NCBI GenBank assembly: GCA_963970005.1
Contig: CAXAMN010022840.1
Coordinates: 458,880-522,879 of the forward strand
Direction of reading: 5' to 3'
Source: Durusdinium trenchii
Lineage: Eukaryota; Sar; Dinophyceae; Suessiales; Symbiodiniaceae
DNA length: 64,000 nucleotides
The notes beneath the pieces are model-generated. The model was not told the DNA's origin and ran no database searches. It saw only the letters and a list, made by a program, of their open reading frames with translations. This document shows, piece after piece, positions 13,577 to 26,841 of the stretch (the stretch's first letter is position 1; every line of letters begins with the position of its first letter). Made by a program: the position numbers and the translations under genes.

Positions 13577-14775
13577 CCGAAGCCAAGCAGACGAAGCTGT
13601 TTCGCGCTTTGTGTCCAAGCGCCCCGACATCGCTCAGTTTTCTGCCTGCCTTGGCGATGGCTCAGCGTGTTCTTTCCACCACGCGCCGACGCGAGGGCCG
13701 GGCGACCTTCTTTTTCCGCGCGAAGCCCAACTCCGTGGCTGTCAGCGCAGACCAAAACAAGGGCCGTGGGTATCGGGCAGTGATTCCATTGTACTCACAC
13801 ACAATATTTGTCACGGGCTGGTGTTGTGTTTGTTTTTTGGATATTTTTGGTGTTTTTTGTAGCGCGTGTTGCGGAGTGTTCAGGCAAAAAATCCTGGTTC
13901 TCTAGATCGATGCGGTGTGTCGCTCTCGCTCTCTCGAGCCATTTTTGCTCGACTCCACGCCACGCTCGACGTGTTGGACCGTCGGACTCGTCGGCGCTCC
14001 ATGGAGCAACTCGATGAAGCTTTCGGAGCCGTGAAGCAACGAAGCCTTGGTCTTCCGAGCATTTTGCAGACCTGGGCCACTCGGTTCGCGGGTCGGGCGC
14101 ATTTGCGCATCCGGAGGTGTTTGGGTGGGAAGGTTCTTTTGTTTCCCTTTTCACAGCAGTTCATGTTTATACTCATTGGATTGGATCAACTTTTCCTCGA
14201 AGGGGTCCTTTTGCTTTCTTTGCATGTCGCTTTGATTCCTTTTCACAGCAGGTCCATACTCATGAACCAGATTGGCTGCCAGCCAATACAACAGGCAAGG
14301 TTAGAAACGCGAGTTCCGGCTTTCTAACCAAGTTGGGCCGATGCATAGCCCGCCTGGGTGTCTTTGTGATGTTAGCCTTGGCCCGCCTGGGCGTCCCGCT
14401 GCGCCGTCGATCGGTGAATTGGTACAATGTGTTGGGTACTGAAGGGGTGCAAAGACAAGAAGCCAACGGAAGGGGGGGTTTCCTGCTTTACAAAGTCCAT
14501 CAACACCTCCTTGCTGAACCAAGCCTACTCACCAGGTCGACCCACAGGCTTCGTTCCTGCTGTGCTACCCGCAGGCTGGGCGGAGCTCAGCTCCAGCAGT
14601 CTTTGGCGCCTTCGTCAAAGCCTTGGAAGACTCCTCCGGCCCCGCCGCGGGCCGGGCACCGACTCCGCTCTTCGAGCGGTCGGACTACAGCGCAGCCCTC
14701 TCAGTGCCCCGGAGAGTTCCGGCTTCAGCGAGGTCCGAAGGCAAACGACAAGTGAAGTTCTTTGCCAACCTATAA
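13577..14775 (+). CDS. Unrecognised protein, putative multi-exon gene
   Basis: I do not recognise the product. Three GC-rich stretches look like exons. The first, from about 13577 after CGCTCAG, has an open frame containing AEAKQTKLFRAL. The second, about 13912-14118, reads ARLHATLDVLDRRTRRRSME and continues with an amphipathic Arg-rich helix. The third, 14536-14775, starts after CACCAG with VDPQASFLLCYPQAGR and ends in QVKFFANL and a TAA stop. A further open stretch, 14330-14530, may be an exon in one of two frames. Codon usage (many third-position C/G) matches the EF-G exons. Exon joins could not be fixed by phase, so the model is tentative. The terminal exon is the best supported. Confidence 0.35.
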
Positions 14776-16740
14776 GCCCCGTATATAAGAATTGAAATAA
14801 TACATATTCAAAAATGTTCAACAGACTCTTCCAAGCCAAAAGACTAATCCCAAAAGAAGTGAAGCCCTAAGCACAGCCAAGAAAAACATACAGCAGCGAC
14901 AACCGCAAGCCGCAAGCCAAACCCAAAGAGGCCCTAACGAAGCGTAACTTGCAACCCAAACTGGAAGAAACCCTAAGAAAACCACGACTCTGACATGAAT
15001 ACCACTCCCAAACGTTGCAAATTCCAGCGAAACAAGCTGCACACACAGAGAACCGGACTGAAGAAAAAACAAAACAAAGGCGGGAGCACATCCCTGAAAC
15101 AAGCAGCATCATGCCACTAGGCTGGAGCCAAGCATCCGCTCACAACAAACAAAAGGAGCTGGAGCCTTGAATCAAATGCACCAAGGCACAGCCCAACTGA
15201 ATGGAAAGTGTTCCGAACATGAGAAGGATGCGCAAATCGAACAAGCGCCAAAGGGACAAAACCACCTCCAAAGGCAAGCGCTTTGGGGCGAAAAAGCTGT
15301 TTAACATCGCTGATGTGCGGCATTGTTCTGCCGATGTGCGCCATTATTTTCGCGGCTACTTGAATGATGACAAATGATAGCTTCCACAAATGAACATGAG
15401 GCAGTGGTCCACCCCAGAAAACACAGAGAACCAACCGCACCAGCTACTTCTCGCATGCAAAAGTGGTGTTTGTCATCCAGAACCCTGCCGCATAGATTGG
15501 TGTTCACCACTTTGATGCAGGATGTGGAACCAACGCATCATGACAGCAAGTGCTGTTCACAACCCTTGAGAGTCTTGCCTTAGCCATCACGAGCTTTTCT
15601 GGACTCCAAGCCGCATGAACTTTCCATTGTAGGAGATGTGCTAGTAAAGCACCTGCGACATGTACAGGGTGTTGGAACCTTTCAATATTGAAAGCATTTG
15701 GGGTTCCCAATGAGTGAGCCGGTCGGTTGCAATCATTCAGCATGAGCCGACGCTTGCACAGGCAAACTAACTGAAAGTATGCAAATGCAATTCAAAAAAG
15801 AATCAACAAAACAGATCAAAAAGGTACTGTATTATATAATTGTTATTCTACAGTTCTACCACACCCACTTGCGCATAGATCCCAGATCTCTAAGCCCTTC
15901 CACAGATTGTGGGGTACTAGAGGTTTGTCCATAGAAACGCATGAAGTGAGACGAACAGATCCTTAAGGGCATTGACAGGAAAGTGAGGTGCACCTGCGTG
16001 CTTTCAATTCCAAATTGAGCTACGCTTTCGGTCGACGCTGCTAATAGCATACTATTGGCACTTCAGGCCATGGCACTGTCTAGTTGTGTTGCCTGACGAA
16101 CTGCATTGTCCCTTTCTTGTTGGAATGTGATCAATTCTGCATAGGACAATTCTGCACGCAAAAAATGTCAACTTAACAAACAAACTTGTTGTTTTGTAGT
16201 TTTTGTTTTTGACATGCCTTTTGTTTTGTTACGTTTGGTTCACTAGGGATGCATCTGGTTTAGGGGGGTGTTTTCAGACGAATCCAGATTTGGAGCTGGG
16301 GAATGACAGGGAAAATGAACAATCATATGAATGTTTCTTGCTACTTTGACTTTTGGATCAGCAGATGTTCCCTTTTTCTGATAGGAATTTCATCATTGGA
16401 TTCGGACATTTTCGAGGAGACATTGAACAAACATGACATCAAAGTTGGGGAACCCAAAAGCTTTCGTCATTGAACATTTGCAATAACACCAATCCTAGAC
16501 CCTAACAACCCTAAACTGAACTTAAGGAAGACCTTTCGATGATTTTCGATGAATCATTTAATAAGTCAGCAGAATGGATCCGCCACTGGATCCTGTTGTT
16601 CTCCGGATCCCGAGTCGGCATCGAGGCCGAGGCTGTTGTTGTTTTTCTTGTGGGGGGATGGGTGAAACACCAAACACACCACCATGTAGGGAGTGTTCCA
16701 TGGATCAACCGCCCCAGATGTGGATCCACCGCCAGCCCAG
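14776..16740. other. Intergenic, no gene recognised
   Basis: Both strands have open frames of 60-110 codons, for example on the minus strand at 14818-15440, but their composition (Phe/Cys/Leu-rich, no motif) and lack of matching splice context look like chance. The upstream exon of the PPR gene should lie here or further left but was not found. Confidence 0.35.
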
Positions 16741-19723
16741 GTTTGTGCGCGCATCAGCTGGTGGCAGTCCGCTGTGCGAATCTTGATGACCATGATGGAA
16801 GTGAAGATCCAGCCGATCCTTTGGCGGCTGAGGGACGGGGAGGGACGGGGAGGGATGGGGATGTCGGTAGGGGCCCATGACTGATGACAGTGATCATGGG
16901 GACACCCCTATAGGAAACCCCTTGGATTGGTTCTTTCAGCTTCCTGACAATGCATTCATATCCATCTCCATGCCTGCTTTTGGGGCAGGGAGAAGTTTGA
17001 TTGGGCTTGGGTTCTGTGGTTCACCCCACTCATGAGTTTGTACTTGTGTTGTTTGTTCAGTTGATGGTGGGAGCCCATTGGTAAGCGTGTCCAGTGGTAA
17101 GCACATGTACATTTGAGGAACACCTTCAGCTTCAACGTGGTGATGAGATCAACGCGGCAATGGCAACTCTCTGTGACCTTGCTGGACACTATGCGGCTTT
17201 CTGAAGTGACTCCAGATGTGATCAGTTTCAATTCTGTCATCAACAGCTGCGAGAAAGGTGAAACATGGCGGCAGGCATTGTCCCTGTTCAACACCATATG
17301 GCATGCAGTTTTACAGCCCGACGAGTTAAGCTTTGCAGCAAGCATCAATGCTTGCAAGAAAAGTGGGCGGTGGCAGGAGGTCTTGAGTTTAATGAGCGAA
17401 ATGATTTCTGTAAGCTTTCAGCCAGGGCTTTTGTGTTTCAATTCCGCCATTGGTTCCTGCCGGGGGGACAGCTGGGAAGCAGCATTGAACTTGCTGGATG
17501 CAATTCCTCGAGCTCAACTGCAGCCAGATGTCATTGGCTGGAATGCCGCCATATGTGCATGTGGCAACGACATGCAATGGCAATGGGCGTTGATCTTGTT
17601 TGATTCCATGGACTCTCTAAACATTGAACCCACTGCGGCTAGCTTTACGGCGGTCATTACATCATGCAGGAAGGGCACCAAATGGGAGGAGGCACTGGCT
17701 GTCTTTGACCTGATGCCAGAAGCAGACGTGCAGCCAAACCTTAAAGCGTTTACCGCCGTCATTACTGCATGTGAGGGGCAATGGCAGCAAGCATTCTCTT
17801 TATTCAAAACCTTGCCGAGTCGAAACATTCAGCCGGATTGGTTTGTGTTTGATGCTTTGATCACCTCCTTAGAGATGGGCAGTCAGTGGCAAGAGTCTTG
17901 GCTGTTGCTGAAGGCGCAGCAGGATGCGAGCATTCAGCCGGATGTTCAGCTCTTCTTCCGTGCGCTTGATTCTTGCAAGGAATGGCAGCAGGCACTTGCC
18001 AGGCTCAAAGCAATGGTCAGCAATGTGCTCCAGCCAGATGTTGTTTGCTACACCGCAGCGATCAGTTCTTGCCAAGAAGGCGAGCAATGGCAGCAGGCAC
18101 TAGCCCTTTTCAACGCGATGCCCGTTGCAAAGGTTGCACCAGATGTTGTTTGCTTTGGTGCAGCAATCAGTTCTTGCAAGGAGAGTGGCCAGTGGCAGCA
18201 GGCCCTAGCCCTTTTCAATACAATGCCCTTCGCCGAGGTTCGCCCAAATGTTTTTTGCTTTGCTGCTGCGATCAGCACTTGTGCAAAAGCTGGGCAATGG
18301 CAACGCTCCCTGTACTTCGTTGATACCATGTCCAAAGCCTATGTCCCCCCTGACCTTGCTTTGTTCAATGCCATTCTCGCGAGCTTCAAACAAGGCGGCC
18401 ATTGGGAGCTGGCGCTGGGTCAGTTTGAAGCCTTATGCAAATCTAGATTCAAGCCAGATGTGACCAGCCACAATTCCCTTCTAGCTTCTTGTGAGAATGG
18501 TGGGCAGTGGCAACAGGCATTGGCCTTCTTCAAGGCGATGTACGCGCAAGATTTGCGACCCGATTCATTGAGTTATGCTTCTGCGATGAATTCATGCGTG
18601 CTTGGTAAGCAGTGGCAATGTGCATTGAGTTTATTGGAACACATGAGAGCCACAAAGTCTCCGCGAGATAATGTCTCTTGCTCAAAGCAGTTTTTGTTGG
18701 GTTCAGGTCAGCGTTTGGGTGGGAAGTCATGGCAGTTCCTGGTTGTTTGTTTCCGTTGCGGAAGGTTAGCATATTGGGCATAATAATGCATAATATTTTT
18801 TTTAACTTTGGCACAGCCATATCAGGCAGATGTGATGGCGTTCAATCTTGCAATCACCACTTGTTGCAACTATGAGTTGTGGCAGGAGGCCTTGACTCTG
18901 TTTGAGTCGATGAGCACTTCAAGCATAGAGGCGGATGCTTGCTTGGCGGCCAACACAGAACATTTATTATTTTCCCGGTTGCCAAAGCAAATTTTGGATA
19001 CCCTCCCTGCAACAAGCATGGAAGGGGAATGAAGTGGACAACCCCGTGTTTGTAAAGGACAATTGTCAAGGGGGGTTTAACAGAGCGGGATCGAGCCGTG
19101 CGATGTTGTGTAGAGGAATCTTTGCAGGGGCCATTGTGCGATGTTGGGTGTGCTTGTCATGTCAGCGCAATACTTCCGTTGGTTCCCTACGACTTGGCTT
19201 AGCCTACAGGATAAGCGTCTACACGTCGACGACTCAAAGCGTTCGTGACGACTCAACGACTCAGGACGTGAGCTCCTACAATGCTGCGATCAGCGCCTGG
19301 GGAATGGACGAGCAGTGGGAAAAGGCCTTGAACTTGATGCGATCCATGGAAGCTGCTGAGATGCAGCCGGATTCCTTCACCCATAGCGCCATGATCCATT
19401 CTTGCGGCCACCTGCACTGGGAACAGGCGTTGATGTTTTTTGAGAGGCTGGGTTCAACAGAAGACCCAACCATTTATTCGTACAGTAGTGCGATAGCTGC
19501 GTGTGGGAAAGCAATGCAGTGGCAGATCTCAATGAGCTTGCTGGATGCGCTGTGCGCACAACGTTTGCAACCCAACAGGCAATGTGTTGTTTCTGTGGCG
19601 GCTGCCTGCAAAGGAGGACAATGGGAGCGGGCCTTGGATTTTTTTGACACGGTGCGCTCGAGGGGGCTTGAACCCAACGCCGCCACATACAGCGCCCTGC
19701 TCGAGGTGATGTTGAGCGATTGA
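16741..19723 (+). CDS. Pentatricopeptide repeat (PPR) protein
   Basis: PPR proteins are helical-repeat RNA binders that act mostly in plastids and mitochondria in RNA processing, stability or translation. Four exons fit: 16741-16814, 17118-18666, 18826-18933 and 19265-19723 (TGA stop). They total 2190 nt, i.e. 729 aa plus stop, with the 5' end incomplete. About 20 repeats of roughly 35 residues follow the pattern PDVxxFNAAIxSCxxxxQWQQALxLFxxM; examples are PDVVCYTAAISSCQEGEQWQ and PDVVCFGAAISSCKESGQWQ. The aromatic-Asn-Ala-Ala-Ile and W-Q-Q-A-L signatures are typical of dinoflagellate PPRs. Exon joins restore the repeat period (KIQP joined to NTFSFN; SSIEA joined to DVSSYNAAIS). All three introns then start with GAT (GA-AG introns). 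No C-terminal domain follows the repeats. The targeting peptide and start codon lie upstream and were not identified. Confidence 0.85.
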
Positions 19724-22700
19724 GTGTTCACAGCTAATAAAAATCACCACAAAATTAGGGCGTCCAAAGGGAGAGGGCTAAGAAAAAGAGAGATGAACAG
19801 AACAGTTGGTGTGGAGCTGGGTGTTGTACAGGTCTGTGGCTTTAAGCTTTGAGAAGGTTGCTATTCTATTTTTTCGGCCTTCAACAAGTTCAACAATTTG
19901 GCGTCAAGATCCAGCATGATCAAAGCATGGTCTCATTTGGGTGGTGGTTTCAGATGTTCAGATATTTTTATGCTCAACCTTTGGGAAGATTTGGCACTGG
20001 CTATTTAGCAGACTTCAGCCTTCGCCAGCAAAAATTGCCATTTGACAGAGGCTTGGGCATCGCTTGGGCATCGTGAAGATTGCTTCAATTGAGATGCAGC
20101 ATTATGTTCCACATGTTGTTTGGATGGTGTTTATTGATGTTGCCACATGTGGAAGACGCTGTTTCAATGCTTCCTGTTATATACATACTTCTTCTATGTT
20201 TGTTGGTCATGTCCTTCCTGCCTTTGAGTTTGAGTTGATCCGTCAAGTTTATCCCAATGATACATGTTGCGTGGGTGGCCGAAATGGCCAACCAGACTAG
20301 GCCGTGAAATCTGATACCTAGTCCCTTTACCCTGCCCTTGGCCCCTCGTTGGGCAACGATTCAGTTTCCCAGGTTTGCTTGCGGAAAGGATGCCAATCTA
20401 CTGCAAGTGGTTGACATTCTGCACTTCTGCACGCCTCTCGTGGTTCCCCAAATTTCCCCAAGGAAATCGATGTATTCTTGGATATTGTTTAGTTCTTCCT
20501 ACTGGTCATTTGGTGGGCATGGAAAAGGGCCTCAAGATGTCTCAGGACTCGAGAGCAATTCACCTCATTTTCTCCTCGACCGCGAGGGGCCCTCAAGCTA
20601 TATATGTCATTGGCATGGACAAACGGACCGTTAGCTGTTAGTTCATGTCCATCATCAGTGAGCCAATACTAGGGGTACATGTCAGTGGTTAATTCTGTTC
20701 TTCTTGCATGAGGTCTGCCGCCAACATCCAAGGGGTGAACGACCACTTGCGCACAGGGTCACTTGGACTGGCATTCACCAACAAAAACGCAACACCCAAT
20801 GGTTGTTCTATGTGTTGTTCCTCTCCTGCCTTCACGATTTCAATATGTCCAATGGGTGCACCAACAAATGCAAAAACGTTTTGTTTGGTGATGTTTATAT
20901 GATTGGGGATCACTACTAGGTTAGTTTCTACGGGAGGCTATGATGTAGCTGTGATAGACTCCCATTCTTGCAGTTCCTTGTGTTCTTTCCAGTCGTAGAT
21001 GCTTGGAAGATTGCACCCAGGTAGCCGAAAACAATGGAAACCAAGGGAAGGTGTGGCCTTTTGCAGTCCCATCGACCAAGTCCACAAGGGAGTAGTCAAA
21101 AGTGATGTGTAGACAGGTCATGCCTAGAGGATGCTGAGATGAATTGAGTCCCTAAGTTGTAGGTACCAAGACACAAAAATTGGCGAGTTCTTTCTTTGGT
21201 TTCCCCGCAAAAAATGCATCAAAAGTCCTTGCTCAAAGAAGAAATGGAGCATTTGAGGGGTATTGAAGGGGGAAGTGCATTATACTCTTTATATTTTGAG
21301 AATCTTTATAATCTTTTTAGATAGATATATACATATATATTCATTTATTTGCTTGCTAGAATCCAAATGGTTATTTGAGAAGCGACAAGGCCCGGGGAAG
21401 ATCAGTCTTTGGGTGGACCTCGGAGGTGCCGAAAAAGAGACCCTGGAGACCGACCGAAGCACCCAAAGATGGAATGGTGATCAATGTGATCCATCCCACC
21501 AGGAGTCACAAGTAAGGGGTCGTGTGGCTCGTCCCATCCGAGTGGGGCACCCCGACTACCTCCATGGAACGCACCCCGTCGAACGTGACTCCTGGTAGGT
21601 AGCTTCTTGTTACCTGGTAGCAAGAATGCTCCTAGTAGCGATACCAGGAGCCCCTAGTAGCATCCTTGCTCCTAGTAGTAAGGCCAGGAGCCCCTAGTAG
21701 CGAACCTTGTTACTGGTAGCTTCTTGTTACTGCAAATCCCAACTCCGGGCCTTGGTGTTTTCCCTCACCGACTTCTCGCTGAGGCTGGTGAAGCCTTGCT
21801 TTGGATCGCTGACCATCTCAGCTTCTTGTTTTCAGTTAAGCACCCGAAAACACCGCTCGAACGGTGGCCGGTTTAATGTAGAATGTAGACAGTATGGATG
21901 TTTAGTTGGATTCCACCAGGGGGTTGTGATGTGCTGATATGTGCTGATGTCTTTTTTGGGCGGGGCTAGACGCGATTCTAGACGATGGTTTCACTGTGTT
22001 TATCCCTGAACATGCATGATTTGATGTGATTTCTAGGCGAAACCCTTTAAAGCAGGTTTCCATTTTTGGAGTATCTCCTTCACGCATGGTCAACCTGGGC
22101 TAAACCAGCCATCTACTCTTTGAGGTTTGGATTCTGGATGGGTGGGGCTGGCTTTTTTTTGTTGTACCCAGTGAGTGGATAAGCTTTAGCCTTTTGGGGG
22201 ATGGGCTTTCCCACAAAAAAAAGAACAGATGGAAGAAAGTTAACCTTTGCTGTCCAGAGAAGCTGAGGGAGTCAGCAGTGGCAAGAAGCCAGAAGCCCTC
22301 ATTGTAGGCTTTCTGAAGGAGGACTCCTGTTGTAGAACCATTGGTTGCGCTTGGTTCATCTTGGTTCCTGAGCACAAATATATGTATATATATATATACG
22401 GTAATAGTAATACGTAAATATATATATATATGTATACAATTGTATACAGATCATGAAGATTCTTGAAGCAGGTTCCGAAGCTTGAGAAGAAAATACAAAT
22501 GAGACATGCAATGGCACAACATGCAGAAAACATAAACCACTACAGACCATTTTTTGACATCGCGGGGTGATTTGGAAGAAGGAAACGCATATTATATATA
22601 CACAACTGACAGACTATCCTGGCTGCATATTGGCATGGCATTGGGCATTTTCACACTCTTCCATTCATGTACTCTTTGACATTTGAGGCAGCATGTGTTG

Positions 22701-25136
22701 ACCCCACATGACATAGATACCGACATACATCTGACATACTGGCTGACATACAGCCATGAGGCTGGCTCACGTACTGCTACATGAGCATCATCATGACTGA
22801 CAAGTCTGGCTGAAACAAACAAGAAGGAGGAAAGCGGACAGCATGCGGAGGAAGGGGAGGAGATGACTGACTTAAAGCCTGCGGAACTCACATGAGTTAC
22901 ACAGATCAGACACCCACACAACTGCGCAAGCATTTCTCCAGGTGTGGATTAGTTCAGGAACTTGACCTAGAGTCTGTCCTTGGATTTTTTTGACCCACGG
23001 CCATTTCCCGTTCAAAAACGCCCTATGCCACTGACAATTGCTGACAGTTTTGGACGGTTCTGCCGCCCAGGTCCTTGTCTTCCTTGCCACCTTAGTGTAC
23101 CGGAAGAAGGCGGTTTCGCGCGTGGGGCGGTGGTGCCGTGCACTGTTGGGGTGGGTAGCGGTGCCGTGGCAGCACCCTGGTGCCCCCCAAGCTCTACATG
23201 TATATAAGTAGTACGTGCATGTCCTGTGTGCAGCATGATTTTCGTATGGCAAATTGATGCGGGCTCGTGTGATGTTTGAAGTCGCGTCAACGAAAAATAC
23301 CCAGACACTCCATGTATGGCATATTTAAATACATTGAGGTGGATTCAGGGGTCAATGTATGCATATATACCATACGTGCAGTGTCTCGGATACGGGGTGG
23401 GCGTCTTTGGGGCTATTGAGCGTAGTTTGACGTGTGGTAGGTGGTAGGAAGTACACCTTGGCCTGGTCAAACCTGCTAAGACAATCCTTCTGCATTCCAC
23501 CAGCAGTTTCAATTGCACCCTGCAGCGGGGGCTTTAACTAACCCGAGGTGGACCAGAAGTTGGCTTTGGCACTGAATGTGGTGTGGGTGCTCAGTTAGTC
23601 CCTGCATGGCAAAGTGCAATTATATAGTTAATTTCTGCTGCGTGGAGTGAAGGATTCAAAAAAGAACTGGCAAGCCACAAGCCTGGCAACGTGCTGTGGT
23701 GAGACTTCAGGGAACTAGTAACTAGACAAGGTGAGCGAGAAGGATCCAAACTACGTGACGGGAATTGTCCTCTTCAACAAGTGACTAGCAGAGTCGAGTA
23801 CTCTTTTTTCTATCGGAATGACTGCTTCCTCGAAGAACATCGAGTATTTCCCAATGTTGGGGCTCTTTGTGAGTTGATGGATGTGGCCCATGCCATGTTT
23901 GGTTTTGACAGGGTTGGCAAAAATTTGATACGACGCTGGGTGTGAGCCCACAAGTTCAGAAGCACATCAAACCCCACATCACAGGCTCCAATAATGACAA
24001 CATAATGCCAACTATAGTTGAGTTGTGGCTTCTGATCTTCGAGAAGATCCCTTACAAGCCATATCGTCTATTACGGTGACGCTTGCATAGATAGACAAGT
24101 CCACCCCCAGATCAAACAATCGAACACTTGTTACAAACTATGGGAAGTGCTGAGGCTACACTCCAGGAGAGCAAGATACCCCTAGAAGACCATGCTCGAC
24201 TGCAAGATCATTGTTATCATGTTCTAGTTGAGTTTGCGCAAAAAATGTGTTTGTTTAATGAAATATTATGGATAAGATCAAGGTGTACTGCATATATCAT
24301 TATATAATATACCACATTACTAAAGTACGTCAAAGAGTAAGGGAAGCAAATGACTTTCACAAGGTGTTTAAGACAGGGGGTTTAGATATGGATTTATTTA
24401 TTGCCGGGCCGGGTGGTTCATAGTCAAGCTTGTGGGATAAGGATGTAGCTCTGTATAAAAGAATGGGTGTAAGACCATGTACTGAAGAGCCAAGTTTGGA
24501 AGTCTGAATGGCTCGAACAAAGCGAGAACAGGAGGGACCATGAAGAACCGGTGAAGAACTCCAGATAGAAAACGACATGCTGCGGACCAGAAAAAGAATG
24601 CTGAACTCTCAGCGGCAAAGTGTGTGGACGTCCAGAACTCGTGGCTGGGACCCTGCTGAGGGACATTTTGAGTCAGAGGAGCTTAGAGCTGCTTAGCTGG
24701 TGCACCTGAGGTGCTGGCCAGCGTCGGGCCATGGTTGATCCTTTACTATCACAAGCTGGTGGATTTCGATGAGCGAGGCTCCCCAGCTGGTCACTTGTAG
24801 CGATTCTTTGGAATATAGGTGGGCCAAAACCAGGGAACCCGGGGTGACCACCAAAAATGACCAGAATAGACTACTATAGGGAGGTCAACCTACCAGGAAT
24901 TGCAGCTCCGTGTTTTGACTCACAGCCATATAGGACACCACATAGTTGGCGATCCTGGTGTGATAAGGTGATAGACTGGATAGACTGGATAGTAGATGTG
25001 ACCCACTTGGTACAGGGCTTCTTCCAAACACATGTCTAATGTTTCTTCTTGGGAGTGGAGAATCGTTTTCTTGTGGGACCATGTTTGTTGGGTTTCTCAA
25101 CTTAGTGGTTTTGCGGATACCTACACGTAGCTGCAG
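19724..25136. other. Mostly intergenic; one possible exon near 23.07 kb
   Basis: There is no clear gene over 5.4 kb. The stretch contains AT microsatellites (about 22380-22435) and a CTAGTAG repeat cluster (21590-21735). One candidate exon follows CGCCCAG at about 23070 and reads VLVFLATLVYRKKAVSRVGR, a short hydrophobic segment followed by a basic stretch, before a possible GT donor near 23157. It is isolated and could be chance. Confidence 0.35.
21590..21735. repeat. CTAGTAG-type dispersed repeat cluster
   Basis: Units such as GCTCCTAGTAGCGATACCAGGAGCCCCTAGTAGC and GGTAGCTTCTTGTTAC recur within 150 bp. Related clusters lie at 32205-32370, 34830-34895, 49175-49320 and 62220-62300, some in the reverse orientation. 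Within the unit, GGCTCCTGG and CCAGGAGCC are complementary, so short hairpins can form. Confidence 0.75.
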
Positions 25137-26066
25137 ATTTCTACGAAGGATTCCCAAAAAGAGTCACCCGGTCATCCGACATCGGTCACCCGGTCTCGTG
25201 AGAGTCGTGACTCCTTTGATTTTTCAGAGTTCGACTCACTCAGTCGGAACCCATCAAGCAGCTCAACGGTCTCAGTGGGGACTGTTAGCCTCCCCATTGA
25301 CCAGCCAACCGGTCCTAGGCCATGGCAGCCGGAACTCAACGGCGATTGGCCCAGCGTGCCATACCTGGTGTGGTGCCCCGGGGGAAGTGTCTGAGAGTGC
25401 CCGGGGGAATGTGGCAGCAAGATGTTTGACTCGAGAGCCAGAGGTTCAGAGGTCATGCAGATTGCAGATCAGGTTTAAAAGCGCTGGAGTACAATAGAAT
25501 TTGGCATTCTTGTTCCAAACATGATTCATTTCAACAGTTTCACCAACCTGCAGTAAAACCTAGAATAGAATTGGTCTCTGACAATCTTCCTGTACCTTCG
25601 ACCCTAACTTCAGTGGCGCAACCAATTCCACGACAGGCCAGTTTCAGAGAAACATGTTCTTTACTTGCGAAGCACTTTGTGTGCAGCGGAGCAGCTGTTC
25701 GAACAGGAAGTACAGCGACCAGAAGGGTTGTGAACACATGTGTGGAAACTCAACATAAGAACGTGCAACTTGGGATGATTTCCAATAAGGGAGCCCACGA
25801 ATGCTACACAATAGCAGTTGCAGTTGGCAAACTAGAACGGCTGGCCTGCCAGGAGCCGCATGTATTTGTGAGTTAGTAATTAGATGGCGAGTTGAGCCTT
25901 ACCTCCCACAAAGCCGACAAATCAACCGTGGGATCTCCACGCTTTGGGGTCCTCTTTGACCGGTCCTTTGGGAAGCGCGGGCGGCGAAACTCGCCGCCGA
26001 CCGAGGTGGACCATGTGGCTGACATCCCTGCGCTCCTGGCCATTCCTCTAAGCCTTCTGAGCGCAG
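25137..26066 (+). CDS. Unrecognised Ser-rich protein, two exons
   Basis: Two exon-like stretches have no start codon of their own. The first, 25137-25386, follows CTGCAG, is open for 83 codons, and is followed by a GT donor. It is rich in Ser/Thr and charged residues (for example RDSFDFSEFDSLSRNPSSSS) and ends with VPYLVWCPG. The second, 25914-26066, follows CACAAAG and contains SPRFGVLFDRSFGKRGRRN and EVDHVADIPALLA. It ends in AG followed by GC, a possible GC donor. Codon usage is coherent in both. They may belong to one gene, but intermediate exons are probable and phases were not closed. An RRNS-like sequence could be a phosphorylation site; this is only a pattern. The family is not recognised. 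Confidence 0.42.
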
Positions 26067-26312
26067 GCCATGTGTTTCGGGGGGGCGGCACGCTAGAGTG
26101 CACAGCTTCACGATGTTCGACACATGTTTCATCAGATTTCAATTGGGGGGTTGTTGAAGTCGACATATGTCCAGTTGGGCAGTCGGTCATTTGGGGTGGT
26201 CTCAGACCGTGAGCGAGAACGGGACCGTCAAGTAGGAGCTGTTTAGAGCAGGGGTCAAGTCAAGATATCATGTTTATTGGATTTATTGGGGACAAGCTCA
26301 TCAGGCAGACGA

Positions 26313-26418
26313 CTTCAAAACGGTTTGGGGTAATGCGGTCCGAGCTTCATTTCTCGGGGCAATTTCTTCAAAACGGTTTGGGGTAATGCGGTCCGAGCTT
26401 CATTTCTCGGGGCAATTT
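26313..26418. repeat. Two perfect tandem copies of a 53-bp unit
   Basis: The unit beginning CTTCAAAACGGTTTGGGGTA and ending GGGGCAATTT occurs at 26313-26365 and again at 26366-26418 without visible differences. A third copy starts (CTTCA) and then breaks off. A GA-rich microsatellite follows at about 26505-26545. Confidence 0.9.
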
Positions 26419-26841
26419 CTTCAGGATCAGTTTGCACTAAACTGGTAATATGGAAACTAGATTTAGAAGCGCAAAAACTTCAGCGGTTCTTCCGATCCAC
26501 TAGAGAGAAAGAGCGAGAGAGAGAGAGAGGGAGAGAGAGAGAGCTTCTACCTCTTCAAATTCAGTGACTTCAGTGCTTCTTGTCATTGTTGATCATGTAT
26601 TTGGCACATCTCTTGTCTAAAATGGACAGCAGGTTTCACAGGTCCGCACAAAAAGCGGCTGACTCCGTCCAGGGCGCCCGATCAGATGGTGAATTCCCTT
26701 GGAACTGTTGAGTTTTACTTTGAGTCACACCCCTGTCATTGGAGCTGTGCATGTGTAAATATATGTATAACTATATGTATATTATATATATTTTTTCTAG
26801 CTTATGTGTGTATTTATACACTGTATATATATCCGTGGGAC

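Noticed and set aside
13795..14176. Minus-strand open frames of about 100-120 codons
   Set aside because: They are Arg/Ser-rich shadows of the better plus-strand exon at 13912-14118.
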